From Cacajao melanocephalus (taxonomy: Eukaryota > Chordata > Mammalia > Primates > Pitheciidae), in NCBI GenBank assembly GCA_963573385.1, contig CAUYLG010059039.1, forward strand, positions 1 to 64,000: DNA of 64,000 bases. The letters are read 5' to 3'. The notes beneath the pieces are model-generated. The model was given only the letters and a program-made list of their open reading frames with translations, made no database searches and was not told the DNA's origin. Both the position numbers and the translations under genes were made by a program. Shown piece after piece: positions 11,774 to 26,057 of the stretch. Position 1 is the first letter of the stretch; every line of letters starts with the position of its first letter.

Positions 11774-13614
11774 CTTCATGAGAAAAGAATCAATTGTATA
11801 TCTAATATAAATCACAGAGTCTACACTAAGATAAATCTTTTATTCATTTCTATATCTGAAGTTATATAAGAACCAATCTTAGTCTTCTATTTAAAGTAAA
11901 ATATATCCTTCCATGTATAGCACTTCTTCCCAGAATTTCTTAAAAAACAAAAACCAAGAATTAAGAGTACTCCAACAATTATTAAGGAAAGCCCTCATTA
12001 CAGTTTATGGTAAGGAATTCACAGTAAATTTTTCTGCCATGAGAAATACCAAAAGCTCATTTTGGAAAATTGTCAGCACTTTACCAAAAGAAGAATTTGG
12101 TTTGAACAGCAATCCTGGGCTGACTTTCCACAGAGTGCACAGGAACTATTTTTCTCTGGCCACAGTATCCTCTTTCACACTTCCTGACAAAATCCTAACC
12201 CTGAATGAACCTACCCTTCCATCTTTTCCGAACTTGCCCGTGGTAGCTGAGTATTGTCAGAGGAAAAGCATTCACAGCTTGGCAAACTGGTACCAATAGA
12301 AATTCATGACTTCTCCTACCCATCTTTTGAGTTCCAGATGTACAATGAACATCCCACTAGGTGTTCCCTAGACTAAACGAGCTCTACGTGACATGACCTA
12401 AAGGGTGTCTCTCAGTAAGTCTCTGACAAAGCAGCCAATCTCTGCCTCCATGAAGCTTCCAGTCATCTGTGGAGAACATCAGTAACCAAATAATCATATA
12501 TATAAATTTTGACAATATGATAACACATTCTAGGACTAAAATAACAATGAAGTGAAGTGAGCAATTTAGATCGTGAGAAATTAGAAAGTGACCTATAAAA
12601 TGAAGGATGAATGAGCTGCTTTGCCAGGTGGAAGAATGAAGAGTCCATGCAGTCAGCATGGGCTAGATTCGAAAAAGAATAATATGACTGGATTATAGTA
12701 CAAAAGTGGAGATATGGCAAGAGATGATGCAGGTAGGGACAAAAGCACTAACAGACTTTAAATCAGGCAATTGGAAGTGATTACTTTTTTAAGACAATGG
12801 CAACATAGCAAGTTTTTAAAAAATTATTCTGAGGATATTGTGAAGAATGAATTAAGAGAGGAAAGTAAAACTAGAGGTCAGTGAAGGTAGTAGAAGGCAG
12901 TAGAGCAGTATGAAAAAGAAGTGAATATGCTTTCTGATAACAGAGACAGAGGCAGAGGCAGAGGGACACAAAATTGGCTCGATTTTGAACACAAAGGTGT
13001 GGAGACTACACATGAACATACCAAGCTTGTGACATGAGTTAACTAAGATGATGGAGGTACAACTGACTATATGATAAGGAAAACTAGAAGTGAGAATGCT
13101 TGCAATGTGTAATGAAAACGAAGGAGAGAAGTTAAAGGAAATTTAATGTCCTCATTAAATCATTTCCTGATTTTGGACTGCAATAGCCTTTCAATGCCCA
13201 TGAGTAATAGATAAAGAAAAGGTTTGGCTACCATCAGCTTATCAGTAATTCTGCTTCTGGAAGATTTCATGATAGGTAGCTTATGCCAGCTTCTTTAGGG
13301 CTTTAACAGAGAGAAACTCCTTGTTGATAAAACTTTTCCCGGTGTGTGCCACGCTTCTTCTCTTCACCATAGTAGGTAATGTCAATGGTTAATAATTGGA
13401 TGCAAACTTAAAGCAATGAGGACCAATAAATCCAACTGGTTTGACACTGGCCTAATGACCCATTGAAACCTAGAATCTTTGTAAAATTGGTCTTTAGGAG
13501 CAAGAGTAATTTTATCTGATCAACACACGTAAAATCTACCTTACGTCACCACGGCCAAGGTTTTCTTCCATAAGGGAGTTTTAGTGCAAAAACCTTATGA
13601 GTAACAATGAATGC

Positions 13615-13758
13615 TTCTGGTTAAATGTCATACAGAACAATTTTCTCTAGGGTTTGCCCTCTGGATATACCTCCCAGGGAACTTAGGTAAGTGGTTTTGT
13701 TGCCATGATAGTTGAACCTACAACAGTTTGACATCCTGGGAGATGGGAAACAAAAAAT
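13615..13758. repeat. Unclassified repeated block, copy 1
   Basis: Matches 14952-15080 in the same orientation: TTAAATGTCATACAGAACAA against CTAAATGTCAGACAGGACAA, TTTTCTCTAGGGTTT against TTTTCTCCAGGGTTT, and CTGGGAGATGGGAAACAAAA against CTGGGAGACTGGAAACAAAA. Family unknown to me. Confidence 0.8.
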
Positions 13759-13764
13759 TCAAAT

Positions 13765-14160
13765 TGCATTCCCAACACGTTTATTGAACCTGTACTATAT
13801 TCAGTTATTGTATTAGGCATTAAAAATGTAAAAAAAAAAAAAATTACATACATCACTCATTTTAAGAATCTCTCAGTAAAATCTGATAAATATACATTCT
13901 ATTAATACACAATGTGATAAATGCAATAAAAGTTACACAAAAGGTTTTATAAAAGCACTGTGGACCCAATACACACACTTGAGATAATGCTGCCTGTTAA
14001 GAAACACTTTCTAGGAGAGGTGCTAACTTAGGTGAGTCTAGAAGGATTTGTAGAGGATTATCTTGGAGATAAGAATAGAAAAGATTCAAGGCAGAAGGAA
14101 TAGCACATTGTAAAGAAGGAATAGCACACTGTAAGGTCTGATCAAAGATTCATAAAATCC
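13765..14160 (-). repeat. Possible ancient L2/MIR-class repeat
   Basis: Weak resemblance only: TTTATTGAACCTGTACTATA, then TTGTATTAGGCATTAAAAAT and a later purine-rich body. Could be another old mammalian family. Confidence 0.35.
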
Positions 14161-14951
14161 CTGCTATATATAAGCCTCTACTTTGGAAGGCAAGCTAAAA
14201 TGTAAAGACAATAGAGAAGAACATAATACAACCGGTAGTGAGGTGGGAATTAAGAGGAAAAAGATAATAACTGCTACAGAAGTGCTCTCACAGAAATTCA
14301 TAAAGACTCTGGGATATGAGGAAGATATTAAAGAATATGCAAAAATTCATGAGCACTGATAACAAACATTTTTAAGATGAAGGATACTTCATGAGCAATG
14401 CCATAATGACAGGAAAATTTCCTACATGCAAGAGAAATGGGAGTAATCTGGTGTAGATGAAATATAGGCTATTCACAGGGAAGTAGGCTTGGAAGAATTA
14501 CAAGGGAATCGGATTATAAAATAAAATCCTCATAAAAAAATCCTCAAAGAAGACAAGAAGTTTTGTCTTCATTTTATTACACCAAAGAATAAAAATGTTT
14601 ATAGAACAAACAAGAAAAAATGTGGAAAATTAAAAGCTCTTTGCATTACTCAGAGATAAGCACTACTAAAATTTCTGATACATTATTTCCAGACTTTACC
14701 TACCTATCCATATTTTTAAACAAAAAGAATTACTCTCTATATCAACATAACACGTACTGGTTATATTGTGTTGTTCTGTATGGAAGGCTCACACAACTGA
14801 TACCCTATCATCTACTTTAGCTATTTCTGTTTTTTTGTTAGGAACAAAAGCAGAACAAAAAGTTTTGCTTTTACCGTATAATACAATTGTTGTTCATTCT
14901 CTAACCCTATTAAAAACCTCATTCCTAGTGGCCTACAGCTATAAATTCCCT

Positions 14952-15080
14952 AACTGGCTAAATGTCAGACAGGACAATTTTCTCCAGGGTTTTCCCTATG
15001 CATACAGGGAACTAGTGGTGTTTTAGTCACAGTAGGTGAACACACAATGGTTTGAAACTCTGGGAGACTGGAAACAAAAA
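14952..15080. repeat. Unclassified repeated block, copy 2
   Basis: Partner of 13615-13758. It has a small internal deletion relative to copy 1 and ends in a long A run. Confidence 0.8.
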
Positions 15081-16000
15081 AAAAAAAACTTTTTTTTAAT
15101 GCACTCATTTCACCATAAATGACCAGTTCTCTATGGAAGTAAATAATATCCTTACTCCTAAAGTCTCTCTCAAATCATCCATTTTTTTCTATGGGTGTTT
15201 TCTCTAGGATTTTCAAATGACGGGCCTCCACAAAAGGGATTTTCCAGCCATGCTTCTCTAGCCGTTATAGAAGACAACTCAACATCCTGAGGGAACTCCG
15301 AGCCTGCTCCTTTTGTCCATCTTCATGTTAAAATAGGGAATTAAGGAGGTTTGGGGGTGCTTTACTTATGCATATTTCCTGGTTATGGTCTTCAATATTT
15401 TAAGACCAACTTTACCACCAACTGGCTTTCTATTAAGGAGTAAGGATCTGCTCTTAACTATAAAAATAATACCAGCATCTCTGATATCTTTCAGAAGTAC
15501 TTGTTAACTTACTAACAAGTCATACTTATTACATTCACATTGAAAAACGTTTAAAGGGGACTGCTTGAGAGATATACAGTCCATCCATTTCTAGAAATGT
15601 ATTTAAAAGTCCACGATACCCTATAAGAGCCTATAAAGCGCCATGATGCATAGAATCAGTGGTGGAGCTTTTGAAACTTCAGATTCCTGGGCCCCATTCC
15701 AAAGAAAATCTGAGGGATGCGGGGAAGAGAGGTTTAGAAACCAGAGTCAAGCTATAAATTTTTCCAGAACAAACAGCTACTTCCTCACTACACATACTTG
15801 GCCCATCTCCTTCGTGTGTGACTGCTTTGTTTCTACTTTAAAATCGTGTGTTCTCATACACTGAGGCTCACCCAGTAAATTCATTATTGGAATCTCCATA
15901 GGGAATGAATTCAATTTATAAATAGAAAACTTTCAAGAAACATCTACCATATGTCATTTATTATACTAGATGCTAGAGATATAAATAAGAATACCACCAG

Positions 16001-16318
<318 letters not shown>

Positions 16319-19300
16319 GTATCACCCAGTTCCTGCTTCCTGCTTTCAAGGAACCTGAGAACACTGAAGATATTGTTCTTTCCACCAGGTCTTACTCTCA
16401 GGATCCAACTGTACTCTCCTGGAACTTCAACGTTATTTTTAACTTGTAGACAGTATTTGTAGCAAAGTCCCAGAGCCAACTCTACCTTCTGCCTCTAGAC
16501 AAATTTATAAAACCTTATGCAACACATTTCATACCAATCTTAACTACTGTTTCCTTATTTTTAAAAAAATCTGGGTGTGCTATGTTGTTAAGGACTTCAG
16601 ATACCTCTTGGATAAGGCAAGAGTAATGTAAGTAAAATAGTAACTCAGACAATGCTCTATTCTCCAGAATAATTTCTGTTTTATAAATGCAGCCTAGAGT
16701 CATGCTGCTTAACCAAAAGTATACCTCAGAATTATCTGAAGATCTCTTTAAGATAGGATCATATCAGATCCTTTCTCCAGAAATTTTGATTCCAGTATGT
16801 CTTAAGTGGTCTTAGGCAGGGTGTGTTGTTCATACTCAGAAAAAAAATCCCCCTACTAATTCTGATGCATACATTCATAGCAAAGAATGGCTGGCCAGAA
16901 ATCTTAACAAAAATCATTCTGTTGGATTTTATTAACAAGATTTACTTTTATTACTTCTACTAGTCGCTCACAATACTAGTGAATACCTGAGAGATTAAAA
17001 TACAGGTTTGCTTTGAGATCCTGGAATTATTATACCAAATTAAATTACTTACTTTGAAAACTATGAGAAGAATCAGAAGAAGATGGCATGGACATTAAAA
17101 TAAAATTCCTCTATTAATAATAAGGAATAAAAGCTTCCAATGAAATATTAGCCTTGATCAATTTTGATATGTGAAACTATCCCGGAACAGAGGACAAATG
17201 TCTTAATATAATCTCAAAGATAATACACTAATATAAACCAAACTTTTAAACAATCTCACTCAATAAATTTATGGACTTGGCACGTTTTATTTCTACTAAC
17301 TCAAATCAAGTGCATATATCCATTAAGTCTATAGAGGACACAGTGTTTCCTACAGAGGTAGTATTTCTACTGCTTTCTAAAAAAACATGCTGGAAGATAA
17401 TTATAACAGTTATCTAGGAATAGGAATTGACCATTTCCATCTCTTTGAGTTATTCTGGTTCCTCCCAGATATATATCAATATTCTGTTCAAGTTTATTTT
17501 ACATGATAAAGAGACATGAAAATATATAACCGATACCTAGTATTACATTTTTTAAAAATTACAAAACACCCTGTAAAGTGTATAATCAGATGTACTGACC
17601 ATGAAAATGGATGTAGGTATACAGACAAGGCCTTTTTACAGAAAAATAAAAAAAAAGATGACAAATGTAAAATGGGGATGGGGCACAGCCTTATCAAATA
17701 GGAATATTAGTTGGGAATATGTATTACTTTGACAAAGCAGAAATAAATATGTTAACTCTGTAAATTTGGAGAGACTCACAAGAAACAGACAAGATGAAGA
17801 GGGGAAGGATAATAAAACTTAATATTTTGGTATCACAAAATATAGGTGACCCAAGAATAAAACTGAAGCTCAGTCAATAAATGGATGATTCACCTGTGTC
17901 TGGGAGCTTAGGTAATACACCGCTTATGCTAAATTATGCAGCCCCTTCCTCCTACTAATAACAAGAATAGTCACATGTGATAGGAATAAGTAAATGTTAA
18001 GGGAAGAATAACACAGCAGCTCCATCTTGGGACAGGTTCTGAGGAGTGATTTGGAAAGAATATCTACAGAACGCAAAGCAGGAAATCACAAAGAGACAGA
18101 AATGTTTTAAAAAAAGAAACTATAATACAGTTATTACACTGTGATTTGAGCTTAGATATCTCTTGGTATCTACTAAAAACTATATTGTCGTGGACTCACA
18201 TGGCTTCACCTGTTCTATATCATAGCCCTTTACATGTGGGGAAAAAAGCGCAGTCCTACATAATGGCAGAGCTCACCAGCCACTATAATGGTGGTATTCT
18301 CTGTAACACCGGAATATCAAAATGTTGCTGTCATACCATTATCTCTTTTAAAAACGCTGAATTGTCTGCCTCTCAGGATCAAAATCAATGACAACTATTT
18401 GATCTACATGAAAACAAGTTACATATCTGGTCAGATTTGTCCATGCCTGCATCAGTCACAATACTACATTGCAGTACTGTAAAACAATCTTCTGTTGAAG
18501 TAGTAATTCCTTCTAAAGTTCAAATGATAATGCTGAAACCCAACCAGGTAATGCTGTAAGGAAATCTCTGTCTGCAAAAGATGAAACTAAAACAACAAAA
18601 ACTGTAACTGCTTCCTTAAAAAACAAAACACACACACAAAAAAAGAGGTTATTCAATAACATCCACTAGCAGTTATAAAAAGAGACAAATGAGTTTGAGA
18701 AAAATATATGGGCTTAATTTCTCATTACCCCAATTTGTACCGAGAAATAGCATTTTCTATACCAGAAAACATGTTGCCCTAAAACATATTTGCAACTCAG
18801 TGATAAAATTAATCTTTAAAAAAAAAAAAGACAGTATATTTTCAATTTTACTAGAAACTATTTTCTTAATTCTTATACAGTGTTTGACTTATTTTATTGA
18901 CATCATCAGCTAACAGTTCATTTAAGAATAGTGTTTTTAAATATTTATGTTTATGCATTTATGTCCTCGTTTTACAAGCCTATACACTTATTTTTTACTT
19001 GTGATACACTAAATACCTTTGGTCAATTTTCTCTTAAGTATTCTGAAAAAAATCAAATAGTTATTAATGGTAGTATTTCACTATTACACAAAGTATATAT
19101 GAATATACCAGTAATATTATTTTGGTCATCTTTGAAATTACTACTCTCGAAAGCTTTAGTGAATTGGTTTGGGTTTCGTGCTGATTTCACAGTTTTCTCT
19201 GCTACTTGCCAAGAAAATTCAAGCCCACAAATTACAGGCAGGGTAGGTAGAGAAAAAGTAAACAGAATTATCTTATTTACCTTGAAAAACATATTAATGT

Positions 19301-19482
19301 ATACAGTGGTATCTGGCAAAGGGGTAAATTGTTAACTGTGATAATCTGAGTGATGGAATCTGAGATGATTTCCACTGATTTCTTCATACATTAGCTAAAC
19401 CTTTTTTCTAATGAGCATATCTATCATTACAATAATATAATAATATTGATAATCAAATACAACTTAATAAAAATGGACAAAC

Positions 19483-19683
19483 CTGTTGTAACAGAAGTCT
19501 CTGACTCTCTCAATTTCTGAGATGCTAAAAGCTTTTCCTGCAAAGCTTTCTGGGCAAGTTGTGCATCCCATTCTTCTAGTTCTTTTTCAAATCGTTGGTT
19601 GTCTTCCTCAACAAAATCTCTCAAATCTGGTGGTAATGTTTCTATACCAACAAGGGGCTGCCCAGTTTCTTTATTAAACTCCT
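19483..19683 (-). CDS. USP25: USP25 exon, residues 665-732, post-catalytic coiled coil (probable exon 17)
   Basis: 201 bp, acceptor atatttgcag, donor ACAG|gtttgt. It encodes [20 protein letters not shown], then [40 protein letters not shown] and ETSVTT. The catalytic domain ends near its start; the rest is a strongly charged heptad-like helix predicted to be coiled coil. The donor (gtttgt) is weaker than the other donors in the window. Phase 1 at both ends. Confidence 0.95.
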
Positions 19684-21075
19684 CTGCAAATATTTCAAAA
19701 ACTAGTATAAAATTAAAAATTAAAGGGAAAATGCAAAGCTCAAAACAGATGGCATTTCAAATAGGATTTAAACTATGAATTATTACCACTTAACTAATCG
19801 ATATTATTTAAGAATTACTACTGTTTAGCAAATTATCTAAAAACTTTTTAAAACTCAAACAAATGCTCAGAAAACAATGATAAAAATGTTTAATAATACA
19901 TCACAGGTAATGGTCTCAGATTTGTTTCTTTTTATCTGAAGAGTAGAAATGAGAGAAAATACAAAACGAATTCTTTTTTTTGCTACTCTAACAATGATGC
20001 AGTACTACTTTTGCCGTTATTGGAAAATACCAGATGTTTGATTACTCAAAAAGTAAAACTTTTCACAAAATGTAAACAACTCATAACCATGTTAACCTTA
20101 TTAGCTCAAAATAAAACTAAAATTGCTCGTCATATGAAGAAATTAAGTATAGACTTAAATAAGCAATTATGAAAACCAATATAGCAAGATTTTAAAAACA
20201 CTACATAAAGAGCATTTAGAAGAATTACTCAACTTCCACTACACACACACAAAAACAAACTTTATTTTTTCAATAAGAAGTGGATTGCCTAGCTGGTTCT
20301 GCCAAATGACTAAATACAAAAAGATAATTTTTATCAGTTTCGATAAACCTCTACTGTTTTCCATATGCAATGCATATATCAGAATATCAGAAATAAAAAC
20401 ATCAGACATAGTGTGACATTGTCTCTGGCTTTGAGCAGATGAGAAAGAAATGTGCAAAACGAGTTGTGACACAACTCCCGTACACAACAGTAAATGCCTA
20501 GTAGACAAATGCTAGGAGAGCATAAGGAGAAGTACTTTCTGGCAGATCAAGAAATAGTTTGCAGGGAAAATGACACCTGAATTGAATCTTGACAGATACA
20601 CAAGAATTAGGCCAAAGAATTACTAGCAAAAAATAAAATTATAAGAACATACAGATATAAATGAGTGAAATGGTCTGAAATGAGCAGATACATCAAGAAG
20701 TGCAGTAAAGTATATAAACTCAAAATGAACAACAGAGATCAATGAAGGTGGGGAGATAATCAGAGGCCAAGAACAGAGGCCATATATGTTAGGCTAAGGA
20801 GTTAAATATGAGTCAATGTGTGAAACAGTCATTTAAGTGTTTTTAGCAAGAACAAAAAAGGTCATATTTACCTTTAATAGTTAACCTTGAATATAAAATA
20901 CATGTCAATTCTTAGCCCTGCTGATGTTACTTTTCAATTCAGTCTCATCAAATGCAGTAGCATTTCCTAATCACATCCATCATCATCTGAGTTAATTACA
21001 CTTAACTAATCACACCACAGACCAGAGTCACTTTTATGACTATTTAAAAATATATACCACCCTATATATTCTTAC
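19684..21075 (-). other. USP25: USP25 intron between exons 16 and 17
   Basis: 1.4 kb. About 20515-20870 resembles the degraded body of an ancient mammalian dispersed repeat, but I cannot name the family. Otherwise AT-rich and featureless. Confidence 0.7.
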
Positions 21076-21304
21076 CTTGTATTAAGAACTGTGCCTTATC
21101 ATTTATGTACATTAAACAGTATGCACTGGCATTTCTATAACCACCAAATGAGTCCCTCACTAGCTCTTCCCATGATGATTTTGTCACAGCAATATCATTG
21201 TACTTCATCCACCTGCTTTCACGATGATCAAAAATATATGCCCAGTAGTGCCCAGCATTAGCTTGGCCTTCATGAACTAAAACAGCATGTAATCGATAAG
21301 GAAC
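21076..21304 (-). CDS. USP25: USP25 exon with catalytic histidine (residues 589-665, probable exon 16)
   Basis: 229 bp, acceptor cacatttag, donor CAAG|gtaaga. It encodes [20 protein letters not shown] and [20 protein letters not shown], then the closing USP strands up to [14 protein letters not shown]. With Cys178 as anchor the two box histidines fall at 599 and 607, the numbers reported for USP25, and the third catalytic position is the Asn/Asp of KYND (624/625). This completes the catalytic triad. Box spacing and the GHYWAY signature are intact, so nothing suggests loss of activity. Confidence 0.96.
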
Positions 21305-22100
21305 CTAAATGTGAAAAAAAAGAAGAGTTAAAATACAATTATGTAGTCTACTGTACCACATTTCATGAAACCCACAAACAACCTGTGTGGAGAAAACCAT
21401 AGGAGTATTTTTCTTTTTTTAAATAAGTGAGAACTGTCAGGGATTAAAATTGTGAAGAAACTAAACTACAAAACTTTAAAAAGACGGAATCTAAGTAAGC
21501 TTAAAGATATGTAAAGTTGGCAGGTATACAGATTAAAGATGATTTTTGAAAAACTAAAAATGTATTTATCGTACATTGGATTGTTTCTTTTGAATAAAGA
21601 ACTTATAGTAAACAGTATTATATATAGTAAATGTGTCTAAATCTTTAGAATTCTAAATTGATGGTTAACAAAATAGATTACACAAGATACACCAGAAGTT
21701 AAAATGTAACAGAGTCCTAAAGTTCCTTCCCAAATCTTAATATCCTTTAACAACCATAGATTTTCTCCCACGAGACTTTTTAAAAATGGTATAGCCTTTT
21801 GAAAAATTTTGGTAAATTTTACTGTAAAATACTAAGAAGCATACATAACACATATGGTGTGAGAATACAATTGAATGAGGAAAACTTGCCATAGATTTTG
21901 TTATAAATTTGTTATAAAATTTCCCCATTCAGATGAACTGTCACATTGTACATGTTGCACGCCCTTATTATTTTACCATAAGATTTACCAACATTTTAAA
22001 AGAAAATATGTGAAGAAAAATTAGATTAAAATAAATAACGTAAAGATAAAATATATGTAAATAATTTTGACAATGATTACTACCTCAAAATTTCACTTAC
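21305..22100 (-). other. USP25: USP25 intron between exons 15 and 16
   Basis: 0.8 kb of AT-rich sequence. I see no repeat, RNA gene or additional exon in it. Confidence 0.8.
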
Positions 22101-22171
22101 TTGTATCATAGATTTGTCCGAGTACATTAGTTCAATTGTTCGATGGATTCTGGATATGCTTTCCTGCAAAT
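22101..22171 (-). CDS. USP25: USP25 exon, residues 565-588 (probable exon 15)
   Basis: 71 bp, acceptor tatctttag, donor CAA|gtaagt. It encodes (D)[19 protein letters not shown] and SMIQ, ending in phase 0. A competing AG eight bases into the exon (TTTGCAG) would break the frame, so the upstream AG is chosen. The helix leads directly into the strand carrying the catalytic histidine in the next exon. Confidence 0.94.
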
Positions 22172-22599
22172 CTAAAGATACAAGGTGTCATTTAACGATT
22201 AACATCAAGTGTGTTTCTACTGAGACTTATAAGGACAAATGGTTTTCCTATAAACATGTTAGAGGAATAGAAAAAATTTCCTAAAAGTTTTCTTAAAAAA
22301 ACATTATTATCTGAAATCTGTACAAAATGAACTATAGTTATTCTTAATAAAAGACACAATACAAATGCATAGTTAAAAAATAAATATGATCTAGCAAATG
22401 TGCAGAGCCAATAAAACTGAAGTTTGTTCAAATCTATAAAGGAGAGTTTCAATGAATATGAGAGCAAAGCTTTCTTACATACTTCTATAAAACAGGTAAA
22501 CTTAAGAACAAAGTAAAATATGTTCACCACATATCTTACATGTAACTGAATAAAAATCGACTATAATCACCAGTGAGAATAAAATTACGGCACTCTCAA

Positions 22600-23535
22600 G
22601 CCAATTATTTCTACTTCAGGTGGAAATTAATCCTACAAAATTGTTCAGAGGTAGGGATGTTCACAGTCATACTGTCCATAATTTTTAAAAACAAGATAAT
22701 CTAATATCTGTCAGTAAGGAAATGGATATAGTGTAACCACATTATATTGTGAAGCTGCTGAACCAATCAGGAAGAAACCCTGAAAAACCATAAAAAAAAA
22801 ATAAGCAAACTTCAGAGTGGGGAAAGACCTGTCTAAGCCTGTCAGAAAATCTAGTAACCTTACAGAAAAAAAGATCCTCCCTGCCCAACACTTTAAAAAA
22901 TGTACATTATAAAAACAAAACACCACCAACATAAAGAAAATCAAACGGAACACTGGCAAAATAGTATCTGCAGCATATATTATACTACAGGCAAAGGGCT
23001 AATATCCATAATACATTAAACTTTCTATTAAGCAATAAGAAAAAGACAAATGGCTCAATATTTTAAAAATGAGCAAATGTCACAAACAAGAAATTTACAG
23101 AAAAATATAAATATCCAACTTCACTCATAACTAAGGGAATACAAATCAAAACACTAAAATACCATTTTTTCAACTATAAAAAAAACTACTAAAAAGTGTC
23201 CAGGGCTAGGGATGATACTGAGAGCAGGCTCTCTTACACTGTGGGAATGCAAACTGTCTTAATGTTTTAGAGTTACAATTTTAAAACAGTCGTCAACAGT
23301 TAAAATACACATACTCTGAAGCAGAAATGGTAGACATAAGGAAATAATAGACATTGGGGCCTACATTAGGGTAGAGGGTGGGAGGAGGGTAAGGATCGAA
23401 AAGTAACTATCAGGTACTATGCTTATTACTTGCATGATGAAATAATCTTACACCAAACCCCCAAGACATGTAATTTACCTTTATAATAAACCTGCACATG
23501 TACCCCTAAACATAAAATAAACATTTTTAAAAAAG
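22600..23535 (+). repeat. Composite L1 3' region, plus strand
   Basis: From about 22935 the sequence follows the end of L1 ORF2 (GGCAAAGGGCTAATATCCAT, ACAAATCAAAACACTAAAAT, TACACTGTGGGAATGCAAAC). It then enters an L1PB/L1MA-like 3' UTR (GACATTGGGGCCTACATTAG, CAGGTACTATGCTTATTAC, AAACCTGCACATGTACCCCT). 22600-22790 looks like a separate L1M 3' piece. All frames are broken. Confidence 0.8.
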
Positions 23536-24635
23536 AACTTATCATATATCCTACTTACGGAAGTGTATATATATGTATGTAGAAGACCAGCACTATTTAG
23601 TGAATATTAATATGGAAATTAAATGAATTATATCATACCCATGTGTTGGAATACTACACAATAGTTTACAAAATAATGCTAACTGCTAATATCAATAGGA
23701 ATGAAAGAAAAAAAACAAATTTCCTGAGGAAAACCTTCTTTCCGGATCAATAGTATCAAATATAAAAACCTTATCACATGAATGTCCCTCAAGCTCTTCA
23801 AACTTAAAATGGCCAAAAGAGCACTCATATTTCTCTTTCCTTCCCTAAATGGGAACCTCTTTGCCCACTGGTTTACCTTTTTTCCAAAATACATTCTCTT
23901 TGGTTATTCATCCCATTGTGAACTAAGAGAATCATTTGATTCTCCCCTCTCTCTTACCTCTAGCCAATGACTCACATCAGTCAGTGGTCTCCAAAGATAA
24001 TTTTAACTACATTCATTTCTGCCCTCCCTCAATGCCACTACTTAGGTGTCAAAAGTTTCCTAGCTTCTACCCCTCTGAATGTAATCTTTTAAAAGCAATC
24101 AGCCATGATAAGTAGAAAATTATCCAACACCTAACATAGTGTTTCATCAACACTATGTGCTTAATGTTTGTTAATGAGTTCAAATATTTTTTTAAATTCC
24201 CTCTTATTTGAAAAATACTAAAAAATCTTGACAGCTACTAATGCCGTTAGTCACCATCATATCCTATGTACTTCTTATTAAATTAGGGCCGTTCTTTTCC
24301 AAATATTGTCCGTAAAGAGTTAAGTTGGTCATTTAAAGTACAACAATCAATATTGTTCAATATAATTCCAACCATGTCACATAAATAGTTCCTCATTTTT
24401 AAAATAAAACAATAAATTAGCATAAAATTGGGGAATGATAATAGGGAATTATATTTTCACATGTAAGAAAAGAAAATGTAATAAAATCTACCATAATCCA
24501 TTTTTTAAAAGTACACTTTAACAGCAGCAAAGTAGAAAAGAGAAAAGTTCAGAATAACTTATTTTGAAAAAAGAAAAAATAGAAAAGAATAAAAGAGAGT
24601 TCCGTCCAAGAAAGGACAGATGGCAACTTAACAAG

Positions 24636-24674
24636 ACACACACACACATGCACACACACAAGTGCACACACCCC
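24636..24674. repeat. Interrupted (CA)n microsatellite
   Basis: GACACACACACACATGCACA, then further CA units broken by AGTG. Likely polymorphic. Confidence 0.9.
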
Positions 24675-25211
24675 ACCTAGAGCACTGTCCTTATTTTTCT
24701 TATTTTGCTGCATGCCAGTAAAAACTCTGCTACAGACTAGTAATGGGATCATAGATATTTAGAAATCTGTTAGAGCAGATTAAAAATTAAAATCTGCATT
24801 TTAAATTCTTAAGCCTAAAGAAAATTTTTTATCACTGGAACTTCCAGTGCAAACTTAGATTAAGTACCTAATTGATACGTACAAACATTGATGCTGTATG
24901 ACATTTCTCCAATGGAGTAGCTGTGAATACCAGTTTGATATAAATTCAGAGCAGTAAACTAGAAAATCAGGCCATCTGCTATGTCATTAATCAGCTAAGC
25001 AATCTGGAGAAAAATCTTTTGGTCCTTGTGAATCTGACATTGAGATTATAAAAATGGGGAGCCAGTCTAGTTTATCTTACATAACATCCTTTCTAGAAAA
25101 GAACAATGACTATATTTAAATATAAAATCCAGATGTGATTTCTCTCCTCAATATTAACATTATACATATCCATCTGAGGTGACAGTAACCACGCTATGAG
25201 ATGCTTCTTAC

Positions 25212-25438
25212 CTCTGGTGTCATTTTCTATTTCTGTCCTCCAGCGATGTAAACAACTTTCCAGCACAGAAAGTTCTTCTTCTGTTATGTGCCTTGGTGCT
25301 GGATGCATGGGCAAATCTGGAGGTATCCGGGACTGAGTGAATGGTTTGTGTATTACTGATCTCGATGAAATGGCAGCAACTGATGAAGGTGATGTGCTTG
25401 GCAGTTCTGAAGATGCGGCTCCCTGTTGTTCTGTTGTG
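25212..25438 (-). CDS. USP25: USP25 exon, residues 489-565 (probable exon 14)
   Basis: 227 bp, acceptor aaaaatacag, donor AGAG|gtaaga. It encodes [60 protein letters not shown] and [15 protein letters not shown]. The low-complexity Ser/Thr/Pro linker of the inserted domain is followed by a helix that re-enters the USP core. Residue 497 reads Ala here (GAASS). The exit phase (1) matches the next exon. Confidence 0.95.
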
Positions 25439-26057
25439 CTGTATTTTTAAAGCACAGAGTATTTGTTATCAACCTTTCAAACTGAAGCTCTCAACAAAGA
25501 TTGTGCCAGATTCACAGTTTTAAATTGGCTGATCATTCAAAAGAAAAAATCTTAACAAAGAAATATGTAGATTGATCTAATATCCTAATGAGATTTTTAA
25601 TACATAAGAACTAAATTATTTTAGGATGAAGTTGTAGCTTTAGAGTAAAAACAGCTTACTCATATTTATTTTTTAAAAGCTACAAAATCTTATGCATGGT
25701 ATTATGAGAATTTTCCCTTGCTTATCAGCTTACACTACAGAAACAAATTCTAATTTGACAGTACTATTTTTATGGATCATAAAATGGTGAATCTTATATA
25801 AGTACGTACCAAAACATTCTAAACCATAATTCTGAGCAGGAAAAGAATGTGATTAAAATTTTAATCCATAACCATAAAATCCACTGAAATAAGAAACCTC
25901 CCAGAAGATACAGAATCTTCTAAGTGAATACATTCTTAAGAGTTCACTAAAGTAAATTAAAGCATATATTTTACAAAAACCATCTTTAAAGGCAGCAGTT
26001 ACCTCATTATGTAATAAAGATAACAAAACTGTCTCTTGCATCAAGATTACTTTTTAC
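25439..26057 (-). other. USP25: USP25 intron between exons 13 and 14
   Basis: 0.6 kb of AT-rich intron. No repeat or other element seen. Confidence 0.8.

Larger units (their letters stand above)
22172..25211 (-). other. USP25: USP25 intron between exons 14 and 15
   Basis: Holds a composite plus-strand L1 region (about 22600-23535) and a CA microsatellite (24636-24674). 23540-24630 and 24680-25210 show nothing else. Confidence 0.8.

Noticed and set aside
11913..12299. 128-codon open frame on the plus strand
   Set aside because: No family resemblance, no plausible promoter or splice context, antisense to the USP25 intron. Expected by chance at this window length.
18931..19335. 134-codon plus-strand open frame
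   Set aside because: AT-rich, biased to Phe/Leu/Lys, no recognisable motif; lies within an intron next to exon 17. Chance frame.
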